From positions 1-51,635 of the forward strand of contig JALHRR010000033.1 of NCBI GenBank assembly GCA_022841345.1: a DNA stretch of 51,635 nucleotides, written 5' to 3'. The notes below the pieces were generated by a model. It did no database searches, had not been told where the DNA came from, and worked only from the letters and a program-made list of their open reading frames with translations. The translations under genes and the position numbers were made by a program. Below, piece after piece: positions 1-8,357 of this stretch (position 1 is the first letter of the stretch; each line of letters opens with the position of its first letter). The DNA comes from Saprospiraceae bacterium (GTDB lineage: Bacteria > Bacteroidota > Bacteroidia > Chitinophagales > Saprospiraceae).

Positions 1-94
1 TATTTATTATGGCATTAAGATATGAAAACATATCCAAATGTCATAATATATAATACATTAATTATCAATAAAAATGCAAAAAATGATGTGATCT

Positions 95-120
95 GCAAGT
101 ATAGCACTTGCCGTTATTTT
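95..120. terminator. Small hairpin in the leading non-coding stretch
   Basis: Positions 95-100 (GCAAGT) and 106-111 (ACTTGC) form a perfect 6-bp stem with a 5-nt loop, followed on the plus strand by a T-rich run. It could end a plus-strand transcript entering from outside the window, or the minus-strand ABC-F transcript whose stop lies about 160 bases away. The stem is short, so this is weak. Nothing else is visible in bases 1-273. Confidence 0.25.
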
Positions 121-273
121 ATTAACGTATATCAAGTAAATATTGTCTAAAAATAAGGACTATAGGTAGTAAAATGTAAGATAAATTAATCCAAGGAATT
201 CTTTGAGGTATTGGGGACACGGTGCAACTTCTACCGGCTGTTTCGATTAACCGCTTCACCCGGCTGTTCAACA

Positions 274-2142
274 TCAGTGACCTTGCCTGATATCCTCCAA
301 TTCCAGCCATCTCATTTCTTTCTCATCCAACTGCTCCTGCACTGTGCCCAGTTCTTCAGAGAGTTTGGTCATCTGGTTGGCATCGATATTCGGATCATTC
401 AAAGAAGAGAAAATGGTATTTTTTCTGGATTCCAGTCGTGCAATATCTTTTTCAAGATTGTGCAGTTCCTTACGTTCTTTGTCATTCAGTCCAACAGATG
501 TTTGTTGAACAACTGCCGCGACCGCAGGTTTTGCAGTTTCTGAAGCAGATTTAGCTTCTGCTTTTTGCCATTCTCTGAATTCTGTATAATTGCCATTGAA
601 ATCTTTGATTGCTCCTTTCCCTTCAAATATAAATAAGTGCTCAGTCAGCATATCCAGGAAATACCTGTCGTGAGATACGATGATCAGGCATCCCGGGAAA
701 TCTTCCAGAAAATCTTCCAGCACATTGAGCGTCATAATATCCAGATCATTGGTAGGCTCATCCAGAATCATGAAATTGGGATTATTCATGAGAATAGTAA
801 GAAGATACAATCTTCTTTTCTCGCCTCCTGACAATTGGCTTACATATACCTGCTGTTGTGGCCTGCTGAATAAAAACTTCTCCAGCAACTGCGCAGCAGT
901 CATGTGTTTACCTTTTTCCAGAGGAATGACTTCTGCAATATCTGTAATCACGTCGATGACCCGTTTGTCCTCGCGAAGATTCATACCGCTTTGAGTATAA
1001 TATCCGAAGACTGTCGTCTCCCCAACAATTACTTTGCCGGTATCCGGAGCAAGCTGGCCAATCAACATATTGAGAAATGTAGATTTCCCGGCACCATTAG
1101 GTCCCACGATGCCTACTCTTTCTCCTTTCTTGAATTTGTAACTGAAGCTGTCGACAAGTATTTGATCATTAAATTTCTTACTGATATTGTGAGCTTCCAG
1201 GATTTTGGAACCAAGACGCTGTGCCTTGATTTCCATTTTCATTTCTTCATCGACTTTCCTTCCTGCGACCTGATCTTTAATCTGATCAAATTTATCCACC
1301 CGGGATTTTGCCTTTGTAGTTCTTGCTTTGGGCTGTCTTCTCACCCAGTCCAGTTCTTTGCTGTATAGTTTTTTCAGTTTGTCAAACTCAACAGATTCAT
1401 TTTCTTGTAAGAGTGCTTTCTTCTCCAGGTAAGCTGAATAATTTCCACTGAATTTTGTCAGACTTCCTCTTTCCAATTCTACAATACTATCACAGATGCT
1501 CTCCAGGAAATACCTGTCGTGAGTCACCATAAGCAAGGTAAGGTTGGGTCGCTGAAGATATTCCTCCAGCCATTCAATCATGTCCAGATCCAGGTGGTTG
1601 GTAGGCTCATCCAGGATGAGCAATTCAGGCTCGTCGATCAGGAGCTTGGCCAGCGCAAGTCTTTTTTTCTGTCCTCCGGAAAGAAAACCAACCTTTTGGC
1701 TGAGATGGTCTATTTTCAATCGGGACAAAATCTCTCTGACTCTTGCTTCCTGATCCCAGGCATGCAATTCTTCCATTTGATGCCCCGCTTCCTCCAGTAA
1801 TGTAGGATTATCTGGATTCTCCAGTGCTTCCAGATAATTTTTGACAGCTTTCACCATGGGATTTTCCACCGCCAGCACTTCTTCAAAAATGGTTTTTTCC
1901 GGATCAAGTTCAGGTTCCTGCTCCAAATAACCGATGCGGATATCTTTGTTGATGTATATTTTTCCCTCTGAACCTTCTGAACGTTCTTTACCTATAATGA
2001 TATTGAGCAGGGAAGTTTTACCTGTCCCGTTTTTGGCGATTAGGGCTACCTTTTCAGCTTTATTGATAAATAGAGTGAGATCTTTGAAGAGCAGTTTCTC
2101 TCCATAGCTTTTAGAGACCCGCTCCAGTGTAAGATAATTCAT
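274..2142 (-). CDS. ABC-F family ATPase (Uup-like)
   Basis: Soluble protein of 622 residues with two ABC ATPase domains and no membrane segments, the layout of ABC-F proteins, which act on ribosomes or nucleic acids and do not transport. First domain: Walker A near 36-44 (AKNGTGKTS, with Ala in place of the first Gly), signature LSGGQ at 154-158, Walker B LLILDEP at 174-180. A charged linker follows at about 245-300. Second domain: GPNGAGKS at 347-354, LSGGE at 437-441, MILDEP at 458-463. The end (about 552-618) is a charged coiled coil typical of the Uup group. Length fits the family. The ATG start lies 169 bases after the thioredoxin-like gene, so separate transcription is possible. The exact role (Uup or another ABC-F type) cannot be settled from sequence alone. 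Confidence 0.93.
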   Translation of the reverse strand: MNYLTLERVSKSYGEKLLFKDLTLFINKAEKVALIAKNGTGKTSLLNIIIGKERSEGSEGKIYINKDIRIGYLEQEPELDPEKTIFEEVLAVENPMVKAVKNYLEALENPDNPTLLEEAGHQMEELHAWDQEARVREILSRLKIDHLSQKVGFLSGGQKKRLALAKLLIDEPELLILDEPTNHLDLDMIEWLEEYLQRPNLTLLMVTHDRYFLESICDSIVELERGSLTKFSGNYSAYLEKKALLQENESVEFDKLKKLYSKELDWVRRQPKARTTKAKSRVDKFDQIKDQVAGRKVDEEMKMEIKAQRLGSKILEAHNISKKFNDQILVDSFSYKFKKGERVGIVGPNGAGKSTFLNMLIGQLAPDTGKVIVGETTVFGYYTQSGMNLREDKRVIDVITDIAEVIPLEKGKHMTAAQLLEKFLFSRPQQQVYVSQLSGGEKRRLYLLTILMNNPNFMILDEPTNDLDIMTLNVLEDFLEDFPGCLIIVSHDRYFLDMLTEHLFIFEGKGAIKDFNGNYTEFREWQKAEAKSASETAKPAVAAVVQQTSVGLNDKERKELHNLEKDIARLESRKNTIFSSLNDPNIDANQMTKLSEELGTVQEQLDEKEMRWLELEDIRQGH

Positions 2143-2311
2143 GCTTTTTGTTTTGCGCTGCGAATCTACGATTATTGGACCATAGATGTTTCATCCGTAT
2201 AAAGTTGTGTACGATATAGACGGACATAAGAAATACATCTTGCTTGCTCTGAAGCCAGAATTTTTAAAAAATGTGAGATACTATCCGGATTTATCAGCTC
2301 TGAGCAGGTAC

Positions 2312-3478
2312 TCAGTGCTTTTTCTTCTTCAGAAGTTCCTCTGTTCCTGAGTAATCTTCGCCAGTTGTTTTGGCAATTTCGATGGCTTGTTTAGCAGTTT
2401 TTTTGCCAAGCTTCTTTTTGCCTGTCTTTAAATAGAGTGCAGCCAAAGTGTCCATGTTTGCATATTCTTTGCTGATGGAAACAGATTTTTCTGCCATTTT
2501 AATTCCTTCTTTAAGTAACTCCTTATCGGTAACATGCTCATAAAATGTCCATGCAATTTGATTTAATTGGTATGGATTCTGAATGGGAGATATGGTATTG
2601 AGTTCTATTGCCGCTCTGGCATATGCATCATATTGCTTAAGTCTCTGATAGTACATCATTTTAAACTGAGCGTTCAGTGATGCAGCTTCTTCGGGATATG
2701 CAGCATTGAAAAGTCTGCCGGCATATTCAGGGTCCATGGCGTCTTCAAAACCAAGCTTATTGTTTACAGATCTAAGAACAATATTTTTGTAAGAGTCTTT
2801 CCCAAACTGATCTATAAATGCGGAGCGATTAGCAATTAAATATTCGTAATATTCACCTTCCGCCTTGTCGATGAAATTCATCAGGAATTGTCTGGATTTA
2901 TCATTGTTCCAGTCTGTCTGTGCTGTGAGATATTCTCCTGCAACCGCTTTCGCCTTTGGGTCCATCACATCCATGAGAGCGACAGCATAATTATATAAGA
3001 AATCCGGCTGTCTGTTGCCATTAAAATATTGACGGGCCATAGAACTCAATTGCTTGGCAGGATCAGTGGCAACGTTTGCTAATTCAATAAACTCGGGAGC
3101 TTGCTGAAACCCAACAGATCTGTGCAGCATTCCACCATCTGAATCCAGAAACAAATAACTGGGATAAGCCTGAATGCCGTACTTTTTTGCCAGTTCCGGG
3201 CCTTCACCTTTTTCCATGTCTATTTTGACATTGATAAATTTAGCATTGTACACTTCACCCACGGATGATGCTACAAACACTTCACGATCCATTTTTTTGC
3301 AGGGGCCACACCAATCAGCAAAAGCATCTATAAAAATGGGTTTGTTTTCTTTCTGAGCTTTTTCCAGAATCTCCTTGAATGTCATGGTATTGGATACAAA
3401 TTGAATGCCGCCTTTCTGGGCATTTAGACCGGTAACCAGTGCCAAAACCACCATTAGTATGTTGAGAATGCTTTTCAT
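2312..3478 (-). CDS. Secreted thioredoxin-fold protein with helical C-terminal region (copy 1)
   Basis: 388 residues. A signal peptide (about 1-20) is followed by a thioredoxin-like domain (about 25-140) with a WCGPCKK active site, Cys57 and Cys60, and a cis-proline context AYPSYLFLD with Pro106. The remaining ~240 residues are Ala/Leu/Tyr-rich and look like TPR-type helices. This suggests a periplasmic or envelope thiol-disulfide or redox protein. The gene lies 13 bases downstream of a paralogue of the same layout (3492-4643), so the two are almost certainly cotranscribed. Both share the block KIDMEKGEG after the active site. The substrate is unknown. A plain thioredoxin is about 110 residues, so most of this protein is a partner-binding or scaffold region (inference). 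Confidence 0.85.
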   Translation of the reverse strand: MKSILNILMVVLALVTGLNAQKGGIQFVSNTMTFKEILEKAQKENKPIFIDAFADWCGPCKKMDREVFVASSVGEVYNAKFINVKIDMEKGEGPELAKKYGIQAYPSYLFLDSDGGMLHRSVGFQQAPEFIELANVATDPAKQLSSMARQYFNGNRQPDFLYNYAVALMDVMDPKAKAVAGEYLTAQTDWNNDKSRQFLMNFIDKAEGEYYEYLIANRSAFIDQFGKDSYKNIVLRSVNNKLGFEDAMDPEYAGRLFNAAYPEEAASLNAQFKMMYYQRLKQYDAYARAAIELNTISPIQNPYQLNQIAWTFYEHVTDKELLKEGIKMAEKSVSISKEYANMDTLAALYLKTGKKKLGKKTAKQAIEIAKTTGEDYSGTEELLKKKKH

Positions 3479-3491
3479 TATGTGAGAGGTA

Positions 3492-4643
3492 TTATAGTGT
3501 TTTCAAAAGTTTTTCAATTTGGAAAGTAGGCTCTCCTTTTTCTTTGGCAAGGATAAGCGCTTGTTCAGCACTTAATTTTGCTTTTGCATTTTGCCCCAGC
3601 TTTTCCTGAATCAAAGCTTGAAGATGGAAGTATCTGAAGTTGGATTCTTTTTTAATTGCTTTTGCTATCCAGGTTTCTGCTTCATTTAAAACCTTCAGAT
3701 CTTTGGGAAAATTTTTCTCTGCGAGCGCCGAAGCTTCGAAGAGTTTATAGGGCTCATCTCCAAATGTTTTAGTAAAATCTTTTGCTGTATTTTGAAATGC
3801 ATTGGCATTTTGAACCGCTGCATAATAAATGAGATCCGCTTCCAGATTGAATTTTTTGGCTTTGCCGGGACTGTGTTTTTTTACAATAGCTTTCGCCTCG
3901 TCTGCAAGTTCGGGATAATCATATTCAGCGGCTTTGATGACTGAGTTGAGTGCAACCAGCCTTATTTTCTCCTCAATTTCTTCGTCTGTGTATTGTTCGC
4001 TGATTTTCTTTTTGTTATTTAAAAACAGCTCGAATACCTTTGAATCTGCTTCTACACTTCCATCAAAAAGAATTTGAATGGTAAACTGATTATTCATATC
4101 CGGCTGAGATTTCAAAAATTCATTTACCACAGTAGATGTTGATTTTTTGGCGCTATTGAGTGCTGTGAGATATCTGTAAACCAGCTCCGGATCTCTTGAA
4201 CCTTTTTCAAATTCCGCGGCAAAATTTTTGCCGGGAATCACTGATTTTGCATGCTTAAGGCCCAGATTTTTGAAACCATCAATCCCCTGAGCTCCTACTA
4301 CCCTTTCGAGTATATTTCCTTCCGCATCCAGATAGAAGAGTGTAGGAAAAGCAGTGACGGGATATTTTTCTCTGAAAGTGAGACCTTCACCTTTTTCCAT
4401 ATCTATTTTCATACTGATATAATGCATGTTGTAAATTTCCCCCACAGAAGCATCGGGAAATACTGAGCTGGCCATTCTTTTACAAGGGCCGCACCAGACT
4501 GCATATGCATCTATAAATATGATTTTACCCTGTTCCTGAGCAGTTGCCTTTGCTTCTTCGAATGTTCCGCTGAAAAACTCAATCCCATCAGCCTGAGCTG
4601 AGAGCTGTGAGAGAATAAGAATAATGCTTAATAAATATTTCAT
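3492..4643 (-). CDS. Secreted thioredoxin-fold protein with helical C-terminal region (copy 2)
   Basis: 383 residues: N-terminal signal peptide (about 1-17), thioredoxin-like domain with WCGPCKRM (Cys51 and Cys54) and a cis-proline in TAFPTLFYLD (Pro100), then a long helical C-terminal region rich in Ala, Lys and Glu. It is a diverged tandem duplicate of the next gene downstream, with the same length and domain order. The active-site region and the KIDMEKGEG block are kept, while the C-terminal halves differ widely. This points to the same chemistry with different partners (inference). It lies between a TPR lipoprotein gene (121 bases upstream) and its paralogue (13 bases downstream). Confidence 0.85.
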   Translation of the reverse strand: MKYLLSIILILSQLSAQADGIEFFSGTFEEAKATAQEQGKIIFIDAYAVWCGPCKRMASSVFPDASVGEIYNMHYISMKIDMEKGEGLTFREKYPVTAFPTLFYLDAEGNILERVVGAQGIDGFKNLGLKHAKSVIPGKNFAAEFEKGSRDPELVYRYLTALNSAKKSTSTVVNEFLKSQPDMNNQFTIQILFDGSVEADSKVFELFLNNKKKISEQYTDEEIEEKIRLVALNSVIKAAEYDYPELADEAKAIVKKHSPGKAKKFNLEADLIYYAAVQNANAFQNTAKDFTKTFGDEPYKLFEASALAEKNFPKDLKVLNEAETWIAKAIKKESNFRYFHLQALIQEKLGQNAKAKLSAEQALILAKEKGEPTFQIEKLLKTL

Positions 4644-4764
4644 AATCTGATCTTCTAAATAATGAATCTGTGATTTCAGGCAAAGTCGTCAGTTATATAC
4701 GTCTGACAAAGAAAAATGTTTTACAAAAGATTTGATCCACGCAATTCAGCCAATAGGCAAATCT

Positions 4765-5298
4765 CTAGTTCTGGTCTTGCTCGTTGAGATATTCGTATCT
4801 CTCTGCCGGGCTTTTATCAATCAGAAGCAGTATTTGTTTTGCACCTTCTGCAAATTCACTTTCAGGATAAAGCTCAAGGAACTTATTGTAGCGCGCTTTA
4901 GCTGTTTCTTTGTCCTGCAGATCTTCTTCATACATCAATGCTTCCAGAAATAATGCATCCGGTGCTCTTGGATATTCAGGATATTCAGTCCAGATTCTGT
5001 TGAAATACTTTACAGCTTCATCCAGATTGCCCAAGTTCTTTTTCAGGCCTGCAGCCTTGAACAAATAGGAAGGGCTTTTTTCATCATTTTTATTTTGATC
5101 TACATAAGTGACAAGCGCTGTGGTTAATTCCTGAGCTGCAGTATCGTTTTGAAATGTAAAATCTTCTTTGTTGATATATTGTTCAAGACTGTCGATTTGT
5201 TTCAGCAGATCTTCATTGCTACTAACACTTTTGCCGGACTGACTGCTGCAGGCCATAGTGGCACTCAGAAAAAAAATAACTGCTAGAATACGGATCAT
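4765..5298 (-). CDS. TPR lipoprotein (BamD/YbgF-like)
   Basis: 177 residues with a lipoprotein signal: a hydrophobic stretch followed by ATMAC, the lipidated cysteine being Cys17. The rest contains at least two TPR-like units of the BamD/YbgF kind, with the pattern YF..I...YP.YP.A.DALF.EA and Y..FL..YPESEFA.GA. Members of this class are envelope scaffolds, for example in outer-membrane assembly. The protein is shorter than BamD, so the exact role is open. It is the first gene of a minus-strand run leading into the two thioredoxin-like genes. A TAATTTTG box (5360-5367 on the minus strand) could be its promoter. Confidence 0.8.
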   Translation of the reverse strand: MIRILAVIFFLSATMACSSQSGKSVSSNEDLLKQIDSLEQYINKEDFTFQNDTAAQELTTALVTYVDQNKNDEKSPSYLFKAAGLKKNLGNLDEAVKYFNRIWTEYPEYPRAPDALFLEALMYEEDLQDKETAKARYNKFLELYPESEFAEGAKQILLLIDKSPAERYEYLNEQDQN

Positions 5299-5359
5299 AT
5301 GATGTTTGGTTTTAAAATTTATGTGAATTAAAAGTCATTGGGTGAATTAAATTTCCGGG

Positions 5360-5367
5360 CAAAATTA
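5360..5367 (-). promoter_or_regulatory. Candidate -7 box for the TPR lipoprotein gene
   Basis: The minus strand reads TAATTTTG, an exact match to the Bacteroidota -7 consensus TAnnTTTG, about 60 bases before the ATG at 5298. No clear TTG (-33) element was found at the usual distance, so this is only a half match. Confidence 0.35.
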
Positions 5368-5431
5368 AGGAACTATTATTAGTTATTCACCGGACTTAAA
5401 TATTTGATTCTTAGAATTATGCTGGCCGACT

Positions 5432-5439
5432 TAGTTTTG
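5432..5439 (+). promoter_or_regulatory. Candidate -7 box for the aminotransferase gene
   Basis: TAGTTTTG matches TAnnTTTG exactly and ends 27 bases before the ATG at 5467. A TTTG at 5403-5406 lies 25 bases upstream, longer than the usual 19-21 base spacing, so the -33 part is doubtful. Confidence 0.4.
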
Positions 5440-5466
5440 TACTTTCAATCCTGCAATCTTTAGTTC

Positions 5467-6642
5467 ATGAGAAATTTATTTTTGAAACATGTTGCCCAGA
5501 CCAGTCCTTCTCCGATGGCCCTGGAAATCGTCGCGGCGAAGGGTATTTGGCTGGAAGACAAGGAGGGCAAAAAATACATGGATTTGATCTGTGGAATCGG
5601 GCCCAGTTTGCTGGGTCATGGTTTTCCTCCAATTGTAAAAGCCATTCAGGAACAGGCATCCAGATACCTGCACACCTTAGTATACGGAGAAATGATTTTA
5701 TCCCCTCAGGTGCAACTGGCAACCAGGTTAGCCTCTATTTTGCCAGAGAAACTGGATAATGTCTATTTTCTGAGTTCAGGTACAGAAGCGACTGAAGCTG
5801 CCATAAAGCTGGCCAAACGCCACACAGGCAGATATGAGATCTGTGCTTTCAGAGACGCTTATCATGGAAGTACTCAGGGAGCAGCATCTCTGATGAGCGA
5901 TGATTATTTTACTTCCGCTTATCGGCCATTGGTCCCCGGAATTAGATGGTTAATTGCTGAAAATGAAAGTTCACTGGAGAGAATCACTGAGCAAACTGCT
6001 GCTGTTATTGTTGAACCGGTTAAAGCTGAATCAGGATTGTACCCAATTTCTGAGCCCTTTTTGATAGCCTTACGCAAAAAATGCAATCAAACTGGGGCAC
6101 TGCTTATTTTTGATGAGATCCAGTCCGGATATGGGCGAACCGGGTTTATGTTTGCATTTGAGAAATACGGTATTATCCCTGATATACTACTGCTGGGCAA
6201 AGGCTTTGGAGGCGGGATGCCACTGGCAGCTGTGGTATCCTCCAAATCTATTCTTGCTGACCTGTCGGACAATCCTGTGTTGGGACATATAAGCACACTG
6301 GGCGGTCACCCGGTTTGCTGTGCCGCAGGCCTGGCAGCATTGAACAGCATCCTGGAGAATGTATGGTTACAGGAAATTCCTGACAAGGAAGCACTGTTTA
6401 AATCATTACTTCATTCTGATCATATTGTCGAAATCAGAAGTGAGGGTTTGTGGCTGGCAGTCGAATTCAAAGATACTTCCACAGTGCAAAAGCTGATTGC
6501 CAATGCGCTGCAGCAAGGTCTCATAATTGACTGGTTTTTATTTAATGACAAAAGCATCCGGATTGCCCCGCCACTCGTAATTTCGGATGATGAAATTCAA
6601 ATGGCATGCAGGAAGCTGAATGAGGCAATGAAAGCATTGTAA
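5467..6642 (+). CDS. Class III PLP-dependent aminotransferase
   Basis: 391 residues, full length for class III (ornithine/acetylornithine/GABA-type) aminotransferases, fold type I. Visible marks: SSGTEA at 103-108 (phosphate binding), AYHGST at 131-136, DEIQSGYGRTG at 216-226 (cofactor ring contact) and the lysine that carries PLP in LLLGKGFGGGMPL, Lys245. The enzyme moves an amino group between an amine or amino acid and a 2-oxo acid. The substrate cannot be told from these motifs: it could be an acetylornithine, GABA, lysine or putrescine type enzyme. Neighbours give no pathway clue. The ATG start sits 27 bases after a good -7 promoter box. Confidence 0.9.
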   Translation: MRNLFLKHVAQTSPSPMALEIVAAKGIWLEDKEGKKYMDLICGIGPSLLGHGFPPIVKAIQEQASRYLHTLVYGEMILSPQVQLATRLASILPEKLDNVYFLSSGTEATEAAIKLAKRHTGRYEICAFRDAYHGSTQGAASLMSDDYFTSAYRPLVPGIRWLIAENESSLERITEQTAAVIVEPVKAESGLYPISEPFLIALRKKCNQTGALLIFDEIQSGYGRTGFMFAFEKYGIIPDILLLGKGFGGGMPLAAVVSSKSILADLSDNPVLGHISTLGGHPVCCAAGLAALNSILENVWLQEIPDKEALFKSLLHSDHIVEIRSEGLWLAVEFKDTSTVQKLIANALQQGLIIDWFLFNDKSIRIAPPLVISDDEIQMACRKLNEAMKAL

Positions 6643-6805
6643 ATTATTGTTACGATCTCACTTGCTTTTTTTTTCTTGCTGCGTATTAATCAAAGTGGAA
6701 AATGAAAAGGATACCCGGGCTTTATGAATTGTGTATTTATAGAATCTCTTAGTTATTGTTTTTGTATCATTGGAGTGAAATTCGAAACATACAAAATCAA
6801 GCTAA

Positions 6806-7351
6806 ATGAACAGAATAAGTACCTGGATTCTTAAATGTCTGGGATGGAAAATTGTGGGCAATATTCCGGCTGATCTGAAGAAGTTCATTTGTGCCGTGGT
6901 GCCTCACACTTCAAATTGGGATTTCCCTCTGGGGATTCTGGTGAGAAGTGCTTTGAACAGGAATGTGAAGTTTATAGGTAAGCATACATTATTCAAATTT
7001 CCTTATGGATTTATCTTTTATTGGCTGGGTGGATATCCTGTCAACAGAAAGAAGTCAGCCAATATGGTAGATGCAGTTGTAAAGATTTTCAATGAAAAAG
7101 AAAACTTTGGAATCTGTCTCGCACCTGAAGGGACCAGGAAAAAAGTAGATAAATTGAAGACCGGGTTTTATCATATGGCCAAAAAAGCCGGAGTACCCAT
7201 TATTCTTGTGCAGTTCGACTATGAGCATAAAGTATTTGTGTTTAGAGAACCATTCTATCCTACGAATGATGAATCCGCAGATTTTGAATTAATAAATAAT
7301 TATTTCAAAGGTGTCAAAGGGTATAATCCTTCACTTAGTTTTGGAGTCTGA
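6806..7351 (+). CDS. 1-acyl-glycerol-3-phosphate acyltransferase-like protein
   Basis: 181 residues, a short PlsC-type (LPLAT) acyltransferase. Block I HX4D is PHTSNWDF, His34 and Asp39. Block II is GGYPVNR at 75-81. Block III is APEGTRKK with the EGTR core at 108-111. A proline motif follows in AGVPIILV near 131. Such enzymes transfer an acyl group to a lysophospholipid or related lipid at the inner membrane. It is smaller than PlsC and lacks long N-terminal membrane helices, like many short Bacteroidota members. Lipid substrate unknown. It stands alone on the plus strand, with 163 bases before it and about 30 before the next gene. Confidence 0.87.
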   Translation: MNRISTWILKCLGWKIVGNIPADLKKFICAVVPHTSNWDFPLGILVRSALNRNVKFIGKHTLFKFPYGFIFYWLGGYPVNRKKSANMVDAVVKIFNEKENFGICLAPEGTRKKVDKLKTGFYHMAKKAGVPIILVQFDYEHKVFVFREPFYPTNDESADFELINNYFKGVKGYNPSLSFGV

Positions 7352-7383
7352 TTACTTAAATATTTAAATGCTTGACTACGCTT

Positions 7384-8235
7384 ATGAGAATTTTACTTTA
7401 CCTGGGTTTTATTTGTTCATTTATTTTATTCATTTCCAGTTCGAACGGGAGGGCTGCTAATGGTTCCGGAAACACCGGGGCACCCGGAGATGAATCCGTC
7501 GGCCAGACTTCGATCACCTGCAAGTTTTGTCATACAGGGAACGCCATAGTAACTAATACTTCTATTCTCATATTGGATAAGGACAGTGTCCAGGTAAATT
7601 CATATGTTCCCGGCGCAGATTATACGGTGAGGGTATCTGTCAATGCATCTACCGGCAGTCCTAAAGGATATGGATTCCAGCTAATCGGGATAAAAGACTC
7701 AGACAGTCTGGATGTCAAAGGGTTTTCTTCTCCCTCTTCGAATGCAAAACTTGCCACAACTTCATTCAATAACCGCACTTATGCCGAGCATAAAAGAGCA
7801 GATAGTTTGAATACTTTTGAAGTACAATGGAAAGCTCCTGCTCAGGGGACAGGTAGTATTAGTTTTTATGCTGCTGGAAATGGTGTCAATAAAAATAGCT
7901 CTTCTGATGGCGACGGCGCAAGCAATACCAAATTAACAATTAGCGAAGCTGTTATCTCTTCTTCAAATTCAGCAGAGCTCCTGGCACAAAAAGTCCAGAT
8001 TTTTCCCAACCCAATCACTGAAGGAAGAGTATTCATTCAATGGACGGAGGATATTTCAATAGTTAAATTTACTTTGATAGATTCTGAAGGTAGAATCGTC
8101 CGTTCCGGAGAAGTTTCTGATGCACAGAATACATCATTTGATGTTTCCGGTCAGACTCCCGGAGTTTATTTTCTAAGTTTGGAAACAAAACAAGCACAGT
8201 CAGTTCCTTTAGTGAAAACGATCCTGATTCGTTGA
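7384..8235 (+). CDS. T9SS-exported protein with a CXXCH motif (choice-of-anchor V / reeler-like)
   Basis: 283 residues from the ATG at 7384. A TTG at 7372 in the same frame would add four residues, but the ATG directly precedes a good signal peptide (about 1-23). After a Gly-rich stretch with GAPGD comes ITCKFCHTG, a CXXCH heme-binding-type motif at Cys46, Cys49 and His50. A beta-rich domain (about 55-195) follows, like the 'choice-of-anchor V' or reeler-type domains of Bacteroidota. The C-terminus (about 205-283) is a T9SS type A sorting domain with IFPNP, GRIV and GVYFL signatures. The protein should be secreted or surface-attached. Whether CXXCH really binds heme is unproven. An intrinsic terminator follows at about 8288. 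Confidence 0.85.
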   Translation: MRILLYLGFICSFILFISSSNGRAANGSGNTGAPGDESVGQTSITCKFCHTGNAIVTNTSILILDKDSVQVNSYVPGADYTVRVSVNASTGSPKGYGFQLIGIKDSDSLDVKGFSSPSSNAKLATTSFNNRTYAEHKRADSLNTFEVQWKAPAQGTGSISFYAAGNGVNKNSSSDGDGASNTKLTISEAVISSSNSAELLAQKVQIFPNPITEGRVFIQWTEDISIVKFTLIDSEGRIVRSGEVSDAQNTSFDVSGQTPGVYFLSLETKQAQSVPLVKTILIR

Positions 8236-8287
8236 TGGATTTTTTCACTGAGGATGATTTTAAAAAGTTTTGTCTTTGAATAATGCA

Positions 8288-8330
8288 GAAAGGCAGGCAA
8301 TATTGGGGGATATTGGCCTGCCTTCTTTTT
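8288..8330 (+). terminator. Intrinsic terminator after the CXXCH T9SS gene
   Basis: Left arm 8290-8303 and right arm 8310-8324 form a 14-bp stem (core AAGGCAGGC / GCCTGCCTT) with one bulged G and a loop of Ts and Gs. The run CTTTTT follows directly. It sits between two convergent genes and is oriented for the plus strand. Confidence 0.8.
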
Positions 8331-8357
8331 AAAACATCAATAGGAGTCAAACAAAAA

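Noticed and set aside
122-310. 62-residue minus-strand frame at the window start
   Set aside because: It overlaps the 3' end of the ABC-F gene and shows no motif.
904-1368. 154-residue plus-strand frame opposite the ABC-F gene
   Set aside because: Antisense of conserved ATPase sequence, with no family character.
2186-2350. 54-residue plus-strand frame starting MFHPYKVVYDIDG between the ABC-F and thioredoxin-like genes
   Set aside because: It looks somewhat protein-like but overlaps the 3' end of the thioredoxin-like gene, has no recognised family and no supporting signals.
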